From the NCBI GenBank assembly GCA_000711775.1, contig ARYC01000818.1:59145-123144 (forward strand): 64,000 nt of DNA, written 5' to 3'. Of this stretch, positions 37,101 through 50,029 are shown piece after piece. Numbering within the stretch: position 1 is the first letter of the stretch; each line of letters opens with the position of its first letter. The notes beneath the pieces are model-generated. The model saw nothing but the letters and a program-made list of their open reading frames with translations. It was not told the origin of the DNA and ran no database searches. The translations under genes were made by a program, and so were the position numbers. This stretch comes from Oxytricha trifallax. Lineage: Eukaryota; Ciliophora; Spirotrichea; Sporadotrichida; Oxytrichidae.

Positions 37101-40100
37101 TATTATCATTAGGGTCTAAAGTAGTCGCTCTAATTTGAATATAGGCATTATCTGTAATGCTGTTTGCACTTACAGTTAGATAGACTACTGATTAATTTCT
37201 TGCAGATACGAATACTTCAGAATTTGTTTAGTTATTTGATTAGAATGATGCAGTCAAATTGTTATCAAAGGTATTAATCTTTATATATATAAATTTTTCA
37301 GTTTCATTAAAATTAAACTATATTTTTTTTTAAATCTCAAGAGAAGCGACGACATCTTGATCAAAGTTATTGTAGACATAAACAGGGATCACCAAACTAT
37401 CTCCAATAGTCATTTACTGAGGTAGCTATAAACTAATGTAGAAGTTGCTTCTACTTATCAAAAGTGATCTAGAGTAACCCATTCTACCTAGAGTGTCGAA
37501 GGCGTTAGCTGTTATTCTGAAGGAAGTAATCAAATCACTTAAGTAAAATCTAACTGTGTATCTACCTTCTCTATCAGTCAATACTGCTGCTTGGTAAAAT
37601 ACGGTCTCTGTGGTGTCAAACCTAGAAGATTCTTCTCCGAAGAAAGAGAACCTTTGAGCATGCTGATATAGTCTAGTATTAGTCACGAAATCACATCTGA
37701 TATATTTCTAGAGGAAATTCCAAAATTCTAATTCTCTTAAACTTAATGAGGATCCTGCAGCCTAATTTTGTTCACCTTCTTATGTTTAACCACCTTCTGC
37801 TTAAGATTATGTAGTTGCTTCTGATTAATCTGAAGATGACTCTGAAGCATTTTTCAAAAATTCATTATGATTATAAGGATTGATATTATTTTGAGTTTAA
37901 GCAGCTAAACCTCCAGCAAACTGCTAAATTTTTCCATTCAATAAGTATTAAAGCTATCTATAATTATATAGCTACTAAATATATTTTTATTCATATATTC
38001 GCAAATACTTCTCTTGATGCTGATCTCACATTGTAATAAACTTCACCACCGGTGAAAGTGTAGGCCAATAGATTTTGTAGCTATCTTGTCTCACTTGCAT
38101 TCATCCTTCTTACTAAAGCAGGCCACTCTTCCAATACTTGAGGATAGAAATATCCATATCTCCACCCTTGGACTCCTAAAAGAAGTTCTGTATTTCTGTT
38201 TGATTCTTCCCAGCTTGGTGCGTTTTAGAAAGCTGTAGCTGCTGGTTGATCACCGTTCACAAATATCTGATCATCTACTTGGGACTGATAAATGTAATCG
38301 ATATAATCTTCTGATAATAAAAAACACGTTAAAAATCTGAGTTTTAGAATTGATTGTCAACGTTCTTAATTTCTTTCTCTAGATATACCATAGCAGGAAG
38401 TGAAGGAGGATGTTTTCCGTTCTCTAATTGATAATTCACCGATTCATCACTTACTATTACTGAAATGAAACTTCTCTCAGTTGGTCTGTTTCTATTGTAA
38501 CCTACAGGATTTTAAGTTGAGCTATCTCTAACTATGACATCGAATTCAACATAGTCACCTGGTTAGTAAAGTCTCTCACCCAAATTAATATCGACTAGTA
38601 AATGATCTAAGGGTTTTTTGAAAAATAGAAGCTCTCCTTTTGGGATAAAGTACACATCAAAGAAAGGGTTTGGCAGCAGGTTTCTTGTTGAGATATTTTT
38701 AGCATTGAAATCATATCTATCGTACCAGATAAGTGCGTTTATGACTTAAAAGACTGCTAGTCTCAAAACTCCTCCATTACGTGATTCAAACTCTGAAGCA
38801 TCTATGTTAATTACAAATAAATGGTTTACATTATAAATCAAAATTGTATAGAAAATATAATAGATAGCTTTAAAGTGGCTCAAATTTGTACTCTTGTAGA
38901 TATAGGATTTATTCTTTGTTGAAAACTCCAATTACGTAAATGTTTCTAGGATCCAAAACATAGTTTGTTAATAAAGTTACCTCCAGGTCTTCATCGTTTT
39001 CAATGACTTTGTTATTGATTCCAAAATTCAATTCTAAGTTATCAATGTCTGGTTAGTCTGATACATTGAGGTATTAAAGTATATATGGAATTATAAAAGT
39101 AAATAAAACTATTAGTTATTGGCTAAGTTTAGTTGTTTACTTTATCTCCTTAGCTTATTGATAAGTAATAATTTACTCCTTTTCTTGGTATAAATGTGAA
39201 GTTACCTCTGCCTTAGTGTTATGAAGAGATATCAAAGGCATCTATAAATGCATAAGAAATTGGATTTCCATCAGCATCATAAGATATTTCACTTTCAGCA
39301 ACCAAGATTGCATCTTATATATCTACGAATTCAGCCTCATCATCCTTTGAAGCAAAGGCTTAGAAGTAAACCTTATTTGGTACATCATAGACATAGTTGT
39401 AAGTCTCTGGGAAAAATTGGATGTAAATGTTTTCGATTTACACTACAGTAAGTGTTGCTGTAAAACCTTAGATAATATTCTGATAGAAAACAGTAATCTG
39501 GACACTTAAGTAATTAAGTGAGTAATTTTCTGGAATTTAAAATGTAGTTACTCCCAATCCGTTTGCATCAGTTTCTTACAACTCTTGGATGTATTACAAA
39601 CCATTTTCAAAGTTTACGACAACTGCATATCTAGGGAGTATGCCGTTCAAAAAGCTAGATCCATCTGCTGGCTTAATTATGATTGTTCCATTAACAAAGT
39701 CACCAGGCTTATAAACTGTCGCATTGAAAGAGGCCTGAATGTTCAATTCTTATCTCTCGTACTATCTGATTCTTATAACTCGGATTGACTCCGGGATACC
39801 ACCGCCAGACATTCTTATTTGATACTCACCACTTGCAGAGTTTTCAGGTACAATGTAAGTAAAACTTATTTAAAACCCTTTTAATTTTGGGGTATAATTC
39901 ATAAATTTTTAACCACTTATAAAAATAATTTATCTTTATTTAATTTGAAAGAATATTGCAACAACAAAAAAACAAGTGTTTAGGTAAAAATAAAATCATA
40001 CTTTATTAAGAAATAATATATAATAATTAGAATATATGAAAAAATAAACTATACTTAAAAAAAATTATGACTAATGCACAAAAAAAATTCATAACGACGA

Positions 40101-41634
40101 CTACAAAAATAAAGAAGGCAATATTTATTAATTCAAAATTCGTTAGATAAAAAATAAAAATATTGAGATTTAAATTGAATAAAAATAATACTAAACAAAA
40201 TATTAAAATTAAGCCTTTTAAACTTTAAAAAAACTTGGAGGAAAAAGTAATAATTACTCCTTAAAAATTATTTATTATCGATACGAGAATTAGTTATATT
40301 ATAGGAAAGATAAATTGAGAACTCATTTTTTTTTCTTCTGATTTATAAAATTAAGTTATTTTAGAATAAATAAATCCCATTTTGGAATTTTATAGATTGT
40401 GAGAATAACTATATTATTTAATTTAATTATGTTTTTGATGACTATAATTGTTTTTGTACCTGTAATCCCCTTAAATTAAATAATATATTATCATATGTAC
40501 CTTAAACTTTTATAGTGTCATAATAATTTACAAATAATTATGAGTTTATATTGTTGAGTTATTCATGTACGAAAACGAGCTATAAACTGCCTCACCAAGT
40601 GGATTAACTATAAAAATATAGTTAATAATAATAAAATAACAACAAAGATAAAATTAATCTAAATGAATTAATTTTAAATGGCCTATTGTAATATTTAAAG
40701 AGCTTTTAACTTAGACTCATATTATGGTTTTATAATATCAAAAATTGATATTAAATTTTATTAATGATATAAAAATATTAAGACTATGGTCATAGTAAGA
40801 TACACATATGGTTCTGCGTAATTTCTAGGGAATGATCTTTGAAAAGAGATAGTGTTGCGTGAGTAAGTTTGTAGATTATCGGAGTAAGCTGGAGTCTTGT
40901 TAATTGCATCAAATATGTAAGCTTGAATAAACATGACGTCACCTGGCCTGTAAACCACCTTATCTGTCTAAATGTGAGATAAGAATCTGTTTGCTGTGGC
41001 GGGAATAATTTGAGTGACTGTATCGTTATAGTCCGCTTTTATTTACTCGAGGTCGATTTGATCTGAGGGGTAAGGATAGTTAAATGCATCATTTTAAGGG
41101 GGGGGGCAAATATTAATTGTGACTTTTATATACAAACTAAAAGATTTAAGTCAATAATTTTTTGTTTTATGTTCCCCATTCATTTTGATCGTTTCTGAAA
41201 TCTTGAATAGTTGGAGTGGGAGGAGGAATATATTCATCAATAGGGGGAGGGACTGTTGGCAGGGGTACAGGAATTTCGTCTTCAACAAAATCTCCACTTT
41301 TTTCAGAATTTGTATCTTTGGTTTACAAACCTATATTACACATTACAAAAAATCTGACTAAAATTACGAGGTTGCGGGATATTGATTTAATCATCGTTCT
41401 CAACGATCTATGAGGCACCTCCACTCAATATTATAATTAAAAAAGTAATTGATAAATTAGATTATTATTGAATTCTACAATATATTACCTCCATGAATAT
41501 ATATTTATTGCTTTAAGAGAAACGTTATATTAATAAAAAAATAAGTATTTTTTACTATCATCATCACAATAGGTGTACCTCAGCTGAGACGTGGTCAAAG
41601 CGAGCATTAATGCCATATATTTTAACACTTTCAT
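34190..41634 (-). CDS. Alpha-2-macroglobulin-like secreted protein, middle copy
   Basis: The start at 41634 gives a signal peptide (MKVLKYMALMLALTTSQL). Then come TDKVVYRPGDVMFIQAYIFD (MG2), FNATVYKPGDFVNGTIIIKP (MG3), GWRYGYFYPQVLEEWPALV, and AAVLTDREGRYTVRFYLSDL followed by ITSFRITANAFD (the MG10 strand typical of the family). A helical thioester-like domain follows, with AAAVLGWQSNPEKYGANIAR. At the thioester site it reads TPGPCFICIYNPLY, so the CGEQ motif is absent and no thioester can form. The C-terminal domain (YFIEVSYDDTNPTSSMLTQL, then CLQVNFAQLE) is recognisable to about 34200, but its exact end is unclear because an IES interrupts it near 34250-34330. Large eliminated stretches lie at about 34510-35230 and 39860-40550. 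It is the tandem neighbour of the copy at 42780 and is close to it in sequence. Confidence 0.85.
34890..35135. other. GC-richer island inside an IES
   Basis: About 245 bp is far richer in G and C than the AT-rich eliminated DNA around it. It is open in one plus-strand frame and contains GGGGTTCTAGCC (35055-35070), one base from a Pol III B box. No A box at standard spacing and no tRNA cloverleaf were found. It could be a SINE-like repeat. Confidence 0.35.
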
Positions 41635-41639
41635 TATTT

Positions 41640-42140
41640 TAATAGCTCAATATGTGCGTAATTGATTACAAAATTTGAGCGAAATTTATTTTATATAGCT
41701 TAAATATATTAAGTGTAAAATATATAATCCAGATTTTATATTTTTGATAATTTAAGAATTACTTTGTAAAATTCAAAAAAATAAAATATCTTGGAAATCA
41801 CTTAATCACAGATATTAAATAAATTAGAATTATTCTAATCATTAATTAATGCTATATTTTAAATTATTTTTTCATGAATAAAAATTCATAGCTATTTCAT
41901 CAATATTATAAACAGCTTACTAAATTAAACCTATTTATACACTTAAATTAAGTAATTACTCACCAAAAAACTTTAATTATAGTAATCTATAAGTAATTAC
42001 TGATAAATTCCCAGTTTACTTCAATAAATTTATTCAGTTTTAATTATAATTACCAATTAAATATAAATTATTCAATTAATATTATTAATTTATTTTAATA
42101 TAATCTTTTTAAATTACAACTTTTTGGGATTATGAAAACA
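41640..42140. other. AT-rich spacer upstream of the middle alpha-2-macroglobulin-like gene
   Basis: No coding frame and no repeat of note. It should contain the promoter of the minus-strand gene starting at 41634, but no specific site is recognised. Confidence 0.45.
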
Positions 42141-42149
42141 TGATAAAAG

Positions 42150-42480
42150 ACTTCAGAAGAGTATCACTCTGAGTTTGACCCCCTCAAGGAAGCCAAACAA
42201 TAAGTCTTTCCTGAGAAGGGGTTTTTACCTGAATATAAGCACATACAGAAAAGCAGCTGGAAAAAGTAACCAGAGAAAACATACGAAGTAGCGAAATACC
42301 ACATGAGTCCTTACCTTGAGGCAAATAGGTGAACGTACACGGTGTGAAGCTAGTTGGAGTATGAGGCTAAAGTTCCTAGGAAAAAATGAATTGGATCGCC
42401 ATTAGTCAAAGTATGAATATCTGATAATGTCTATCTGGTTCGCTTAAGCCCCAGTATTAATTTCAGTACAGCATTAATTA
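42150..42480 (+). pseudogene. Coding-like segment of an unrecognised gene, frameshifted
   Basis: After an acceptor-like TTCAG the plus strand reads EEYHSEFDPLKEAKQQVFPE and later KHIQKSSWKKQPEKTYEVAK up to a TGA near 42329. One base on, the frame continues as ERTRCEASWSMRLKFLGK and then LIMSIWFAQAPVLIS, a possible membrane segment. Base composition is clearly higher in G and C than on both sides. Either this is a fragment of a gene with a one-base shift, or a very short intron or IES hides the join. No homologue is recognised. Confidence 0.4.
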
Positions 42481-42779
42481 ATAATAATAAAACATAATAA
42501 ATTAATCAGATTAAGAAATATAAATATTTATGCTCAATATTAAATTTGTAAATTTAATATCAAAGAATTTAGTTTTAATTATTAAATAAATTTCAAGTAA
42601 TTAAAAAATAGTTTAATAAGTTTATATTTCAAAACAATCAATCTTTTCAACCTAATACCTACCATACCTTTTGTTCTGGATTGTAATATTCATATACATC
42701 TATTAATATAATTATTTGTGTATATAACTTACTAATAAATTATCATTTTATTGTATTAATTATTTATATCGTATAAATT

Positions 42780-45700
42780 TAATTAATCTATAGGTCTTTA
42801 TTAGCACACACCTTGATAGGCCTATAGGAAATCCAATTAGAACGAGATGGTTTGATTGGCATCCAGTCCCTGGAAGTATATTTATATAATGCTGTTATTT
42901 TCAATAGCCTGGTACTCATCAATAATATTGTTAAGTTTTAGTACTTCCAACTGAGCGAAGTTCACCTGAAGGCATGATGCTGGTCTGAACTCCAATATTG
43001 TCAAGCCGACTGAATCGTTTTATTTCAAGTTTGTTATATTTATGTTGTAGGAGAAGATTTAACCGCTAGTCTATAAGGAACCAAGAGTTGCATTGGCAAA
43101 ATTGGGCTAAACTTAAAGCTATAGGTTTGAGAAATTTGAAGAGATTGGGTTTGTGTCATCATAGGAAACCTCGATAAAGTAAGGCACAAGGAACCCACTT
43201 TGCTCTTGAGTTGTGTTGTTCAAATCGAATGTAAAGTTAATGTCATAGTAATTAATAAGTAAAATGAAATTAAAATGATGTCACCTATTGCCATTCCAGA
43301 TATGCTTCCCAATTACATGCTCTCAATGTTACCTGAAGGAGCTTAGACGACCTCTGATTAATTATTGATGACTAATTCTTCCTGAGGTTTTTCATCTTGA
43401 ACATAGTTCTCAACAAACATTTAGAATGGAATATAATAATTTCGTAATTCATATTAAAAAATAGAGGTTTATTAAGGCATAATTAAATTAGATCATAATT
43501 TATATATAAAATAACTTATTATCTAGTATTCATTTATTTAATGATAATTTTGAAATATTTAATTTTTTCATATTCTAGCAGTTAGTGAGCTTCCAACAGC
43601 AAAGAGACTATTATTTCTTGAAAGTTAGCTTGTCTCAAATCTAATAACATCTGAACTATCACTGGTGAAATATTATCTATCGACTTCATTACTATTCAAC
43701 TCCAGCACAAATTCCCCAGACCCGTTTATATCACTCACAGTATTTAGATATTCGAGGATAGCGTTAAAACTTAATATTACTCCAATCGTAGAGCCATAGT
43801 AGCGGGATCTAAGATTTTCAATTAGATAGTTTATTCCTCTCACAATGTTTTGTTGGTATTTTTAAGGATCGCTTTACCATCCTAATACTGCTGCAGCTGT
43901 AGCCTCGTATTAATTGAAACTTAACCTTTCTTGATCTGAATCCACCAGTTATCTCTGAAGTATGCTGCCATCTGCCTATTGTTATGCGGCTAGGAAATCT
44001 AAATACTGAGCAGATTGATTGGTTTGATTCATTTCCAAATAGATATTTGACATGATTCCGATAAAGAGTACGTCAGCATCCGTTGAGTTCATTTGTTGAT
44101 TCAAGATACCTTGAAGCCTTTCAATTTCTGACTGAAGTTAATCTGCGTAGCCGATCGATGCTAAGGCGTAGACTATGAAAGATTCAACAACATAGTCTGG
44201 GTAAGGCTGGTATGGATAAATTAAATCCTGATATGTTCCTGATTCTGACCTTAAACTGAGAAGATAATCTGCAACTGAAGATTAACCACCGCTAGATGTA
44301 CCTAAGACATAAATAATCATTAAATTTTTAAGACACTTGCAGCAAAGTTTTATTGAAGAAGATATAGAACACTTAAGAATGGATCTTAAGTAGCTCCAGC
44401 GAATTGCGATACTGAGCCATCAGAATTTATGTAAGTTGACAATTATCTGTTAAAATCAACAGCTTAGCTTTAATATCTGGAGACATCAAAATTACTGTAA
44501 CTTGAGACTTATGCAGCTTTCAATGCTAGTAAGTTTGCATAGAGTGGATTATAGATGCATATAAAGCATGGACCTGGAGTGTCAATGATCAAACTTAAAA
44601 GTGCATTTAATAAAGCATCAACATTAGATGGATAGATTTAGGCTACAAGTTCTTGAGTTGAAGGAACTAAAGTGCTTGGAAGAGTAGCAATGAAAATTGC
44701 TGATTAGTTTACTTAAATCTTTAATTGATAATTTATTAATAAATTCAACGATAAGTTTGGTCCAATTAGACCACTCTGTGAATCGTATTAATATACTCCT
44801 GGTGACACTATTGTAGTATCCCTGAATATAGAATCAACAACTCTTGAATTAGTAACTGGGTCACGAGCAGTGGCTCTGATTTGAATATTAGAATTGTCAT
44901 TCAAACTCAAAGCTGTCACTCTTACTAGAATTACTGATGAGTTCTTTGCTGGAACTAGTACTTAGAATACTTGAAGCTCTTAGTCATTTAGCAAGAAATT
45001 TGCAGTAAGATTGTCATCAATTGTGAAAACTTCCAGAGTAGCATTGACATTTTGATCGAAATTGTTGTAGATATAAACTGGGATCAATAAACTATCCCCA
45101 AGAGTCATTTGTTGTGGGAGTTAGAAACTGACGTAGAAATCGCTTCTGCTTATCAGTATAGATTTTGAGTAACCTATTCTGCCTTGTGTATCGAATGCAT
45201 TTGCTGTAATCCTGTAAGTTGTTATGAGATCACTTAAGTAAAAGCTGACCAAATATTTCCCTTGTCTATCTGTCATACTAGCTGCTGAATAGAACACTGT
45301 CTCGGTAGTGTCGAATCTTGAGGCTTAATCTGAAAAGAATGAGAACCTTTTAGCATATAAAATTAAAGAATAGATAGCATGCTGGTAAAGCCTAGCATTC
45401 TCTTAGAAGTCACAATTCTGATACTTCTTAATAAAATTCCAAAATTCTAACTCTCTAGAGCTTAATCCTTGATTTGATTGCTAGTTTTAATTTTCATCTT
45501 GAGGTTAACCTTCATTAGACACTTAACCAGCTTAACCTGTCGATTATTATCCTGAGCCTAAAGCTGATTCTGAGTTCACTGCTGCAGAACCACCAGAACC
45601 AGAGGTAAATATAAGGTGAAATAATTTATACATTGAATGATAAAATCTCTGATGAACATTTTATATTAAATTTATTTTTAGGGATATATATTATAATATT

Positions 45701-48700
45701 GCCAAGAACTAAAAGTTTAAATTATTTTTATATAGAAGCGAATGAAACGGATTTACTCAAGTATATTTGGAATATTAGCTTTTAAAAATATAATGATGTT
45801 TCAATTATGTATTTATTTACATATTTGCTTCTTCAAAGGCAAAAAATTAAAAAAAATTAATTATTAATTATTTAATTTCATCCTAAGAATAAATTATAAA
45901 TCTTCTTTAATTATCAAAACATAACTCTAGCCCTAAAGTTAGAAACTTGTATGTTTTTATTGAATGCAAATGAAATGTTCATTATCACTTTAAAATCACT
46001 GAACTAGCTTTATTTGTTGACATATTAATTAATGTTATTTGTTTATAAGCTTTAGCCATATCAGATGCAGCAAAAGCTACTTATTTACAAAATAATACAT
46101 TTTATTTAATCTACTGGTGATTGTCTGAAGAATGGGGTTGAACTGCCACTAAAAGTGTAAGCCATCAAGTTCTCCAATTGTCTTGCCTCGCTAGAGTTCA
46201 TTTAGCTGACAAGAGTAGGCCATTCTTGCAGAACTTGAGGGTAGAAGTAGCCGTATCTCCAGCCTTACACTCCTAAGAGCAGATCGGTGTTTCTGTTTGA
46301 AACTTCAGCAACTGGTGCATTGTTGAAACTGCTTTCTTGGCCTGACTATTACCAAAACAATAAGCAAATGGATATTATACTGCTAATTTAAAAGTGATGA
46401 TTAATTTATTTTAAACAATAGTAAATGTAGTCGATGTAGTCTTCTGAGTTACTATAAACTAATTCAAATTTAAAGTAATAGTTGAAGAACTAATTGTCAA
46501 TTACTGATATTTCCTTCTCTAGATATACCATAGCTGGTAATGACGGAGGTTGTCTTCTGTTATCCAATTAATATTCCTCAAAATAAATAATCTAATTTAT
46601 TTTATTCTATAATCTTTAATATTTTACTAGAGAATAGTTGACTGATTCATCACTGACTATGACTGAAATGAAACTTCTATCGAGAGGATCGCTTTTATTA
46701 TAGCCGACTGGTTGTAAAGTTAAGCTGTTTAGCACTTAAACTTCAAATTCGACAAATTCCCCTGGTTTGTATACTCTGTCTGAAACCAATATATCAACAT
46801 TTATATTCACGAAGTTTTAAATTCTTAATTAATATGTTTAAGAATTCAATTTTTAAAAGCTAATAAATTAACATTTAAGTGCTCTGCAGGTTTTTTGAAA
46901 AAGAGTAATTCTCCCTTTGGAATGAAGTAGATGTTATAGAAGGGATTTGGGAGTAGATTTATCTAAGACACGTTGCCAAATTTCATTTCATATCTATCGT
47001 ACCAGATGAGAGGGTTAATCACTTGAAATACAGCAAGTCTCAAAACTCCACCATTTTCCAATTAAAATTTGTCAGATGAAATTGACATTGCTTTCATCTA
47101 TATATTTCTTATGTTTTTATAATTTTAATAAGATTAATGAGGATAATAATTTCATTGCTCTGGTCTAATTGGGTTGGAACTTGATCAATTCCATATACAT
47201 AATTTGTTCTTTGTTAAAAACGCCAATAACATAGTAATTTTTGTCGTCTAATAATTCGGTGGTCAATATATTTACTTACAAGTCTTCGTTATTCTCAAGA
47301 ATTTTATTTTAAAGTCCGAAATTTAGCTCTAATTTATCAATACTTGGCTATACTGACACATTAAGTTGTTAAACTTAATATTCTAACAGCTAATGTTAAA
47401 AAAATGATGATATTTTTAGTAAAATTATTTAACAAGAATTATGAAATAATTTAATGGCTATAATATATTTTTAATTTATCTGTAGCTCTAATTTTATGAA
47501 CTGAATTCCAAGTAGTACATTAAACCTTTAATTGGAGTGAAGCTAAAGTTTCCTCTTCCTTAATGATAAGTTGAAATATTTGAAGCTTCAATCGAAATTG
47601 AAGATATAGGGAAACCGCTCTCTGCATTTTAAAACTAAAAAATATTTTTGACATCTTTTATAAGGTTTTTTGCATTTTCAAGAGACATATATTTTAATTT
47701 TTGAGATTTTGATTGACTATTCCACTCTCAGCAACAAGAAAAGCTTCTTAAATATCAACATATTCAGCATTTGATTGATTTGACACATAAGCTTAGAAGT
47801 ATACTTTATTGGTCACATTGTAAACATAGTTGAAAGTCTCTGGGAAGAATTCAATGTAGATATTTTAAAATTAGACAACTGTCAGTGTTTGTGTATAACC
47901 TTGGATGATATTCTGATAAAAAGCTGTTATAGCAACACTGAAGTAATCCAATGAGAAATTTTGTGGAATCTGGAAATTGATATAGGCCAAACCTAACTCG
48001 TTTGTTTGAGAGAGGTTTTAACTAATTTAGGAGTTATTCCCAAAGTTTACTGAAACACTAAAGCTTGGCACTTGACCATTTAAGAATCCAGAACCATCTG
48101 CTGGTTAAATCAAGACAGTTCCATTCACAAAGTCTCCAGGTTTGTAGACTGAGGCATTGAATTAAACTTGAATGTTCAACTCTTATCTTTCATACTGTCT
48201 GATTCTGACGACTCTTATAGATTCAGGAATACCTGCTCCAGAAGTTTAAAAAAATAATTAACTTTTTAAAGAAGTGCGTACCTAGTACTCTCCTCCAACA
48301 GCATCCTCTGGAATTCTGTAAGTGAAGCTGACAGTTGAATTTTACATAGAAGCACCAGTACTATGCACTGACTCACTTAAAGGGTTGACAACGGACATAG
48401 ACAGATATATTGAGGGTTCACTGTACGACTAAGGAAAATTAATTCCAGAGTTGTAAATTGAATAACTTGGTATTGAGCCAGAGTAAGCGGGAGTCTTGTT
48501 GAGTGCGTCAAAAATGTAAGCTTAAATATACATAGTATCACCTGGCCTGTAAACCACCTTATCTGTCTAAATGTGAGACAAGTATCTTTGTGAGCTCTCA
48601 GTTATCACTTAGCCAACTGTGTTGTTATAAGAAGCTTCAATTTCATCGAGATTAATCTCTTCTTATTGCAAAGCTTACTCTCCGATTCCGATAATTGTCG

Positions 48701-48897
48701 TTACATCTTATCAGGCAAGTGAATCCTGAGGTAAACCTGCGTATTGACTTTACTCTTGTAAAAACCCTAACGAAAGGCAAAAATTACTAAGAAAAAGAAT
48801 GCTTACGATTTTTAAATTTAACTAATCCAATATCGTCGGACTATGCGAATTGAAGTTAACTCGCTGTTAAGGCAATATAAGCCAAAATTTTGTACAT
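42780..48897 (-). CDS. Alpha-2-macroglobulin-like secreted protein, right copy
   Basis: The start at 48897 gives MYKILAYIALTASQLQFAQS, a signal peptide. Next are TDKVVYRPGDTMYIQAYIFD, VYKPGDFVNGTVL, GWRYGYFYPQVLQEWPTLV, and a thioester-like domain with TPGPCFICIYNPLYANLLAL in place of CGEQ. The C-terminus contains EFRPASCLQVNFAQLEVLKL and AYQGVC. It matches the middle copy segment by segment, while IES positions and lengths differ, e.g. a long eliminated stretch at about 45600-46120. A 40-bp GT-AG intron or IES follows the signal-peptide exon near 48770-48810. The last residues beyond QQRPID differ from the other copies, so the true 3' end is unresolved. The family traps proteases or tags surfaces; without the thioester, a purely physical or adhesive role is more likely. 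Confidence 0.85.
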
Positions 48898-48899
48898 TT

Positions 48900-50029
48900 T
48901 TATGGTACTTTAGTATCTTAAATGTTTTGTAAATTTGTAGTTTTGTAGAGCTGTTGTTTGTAGTTTACTTGAAGACTAGCTATAATAGTTTAAGATTATT
49001 GGTAAGCATAATAGTAATTTGAGAATTAAAATCCAATTTCCAAAAATTCTTAATTTTCCACAAATTAAATGACTATAATAAATTATAGCATCTTTTCATT
49101 AAGTTTATAAAAATAAACTTTAGAATTTATTTAAAAGCAATTTTAGATAGCAATCGAACCAATTAAGTTTTTTGTTTTTTTTGCTGATTTTATAGATAAA
49201 TTAAAGACTGCTCATCTTTTTTTTTCCCGATATTCGATTAAATAACACCGCAATAAATAATTGATACAAATTTTCTTATTCATCAAGCAATATATTGTTT
49301 GATATACTTTAACTGCCATTAATCAGTGATCTTATTAATAGTATTTATTTAATTTCTCTAATTTAAATGTACCTGAGCAGTATTACTAAAATACAAAAAT
49401 CACTCTATTTATAAGAGAAAATTAGTTTACTCACCTAGAAATTAAGGAATTATAAGTAGTAAATTCCCCTAGATAATGCTATTTTAGGTAACTTAGTAGT
49501 AGTGAACAGTAGAAGTAGATTAGTATAACACTGATGTAAAAGTAATATTGCTTTTGCATAAATATTTTTAAAAAATGTATAATTCTTTTGATATTGAAAT
49601 TTAGTTTAAAAGCAATCAATCATTAATAAATTAAGTATTCACTTTTCATATTTCATTATTGTTAAATGAGATTATAATTTTTTTAAAAAAAAAGTTTTTT
49701 AAGTTGTAAGTTAAGTTAAAAGTCTTCGATATGAAGGAAAAGGTAATAAGTCAATTATCTAAAAATTAATAAAAAATAATGTAATTCATTATCAATCTGT
49801 TACTCCAATAAATTTTACTATATTTCTAAATCAAATTTTATTCAGAATTATATTAATTAGAATTTTACTTAATCTAACAGATTTTAAACAGAATTAATAT
49901 TCTAATTTTCTCTCACACATCAATATATTTTAAAGAGTGTATTTTTTGGTAATATTTATTGAAATAAAACTATATTGCATATCAGTAGACAGGAACTTAA
50001 ACCACACTTATTCTTTATGAAACTTATGT
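48900..50029. other. AT-rich spacer
   Basis: No coding frame, no repeat with clear ends. It separates the 5' end of the right alpha-2-macroglobulin-like gene from the 3' end of IFT74. Confidence 0.5.

Noticed and set aside
41097-41107. Another copy of the G-run element family
   Set aside because: A run of G is present but not followed by AAGTTTCC, and no inverse end lies nearby.
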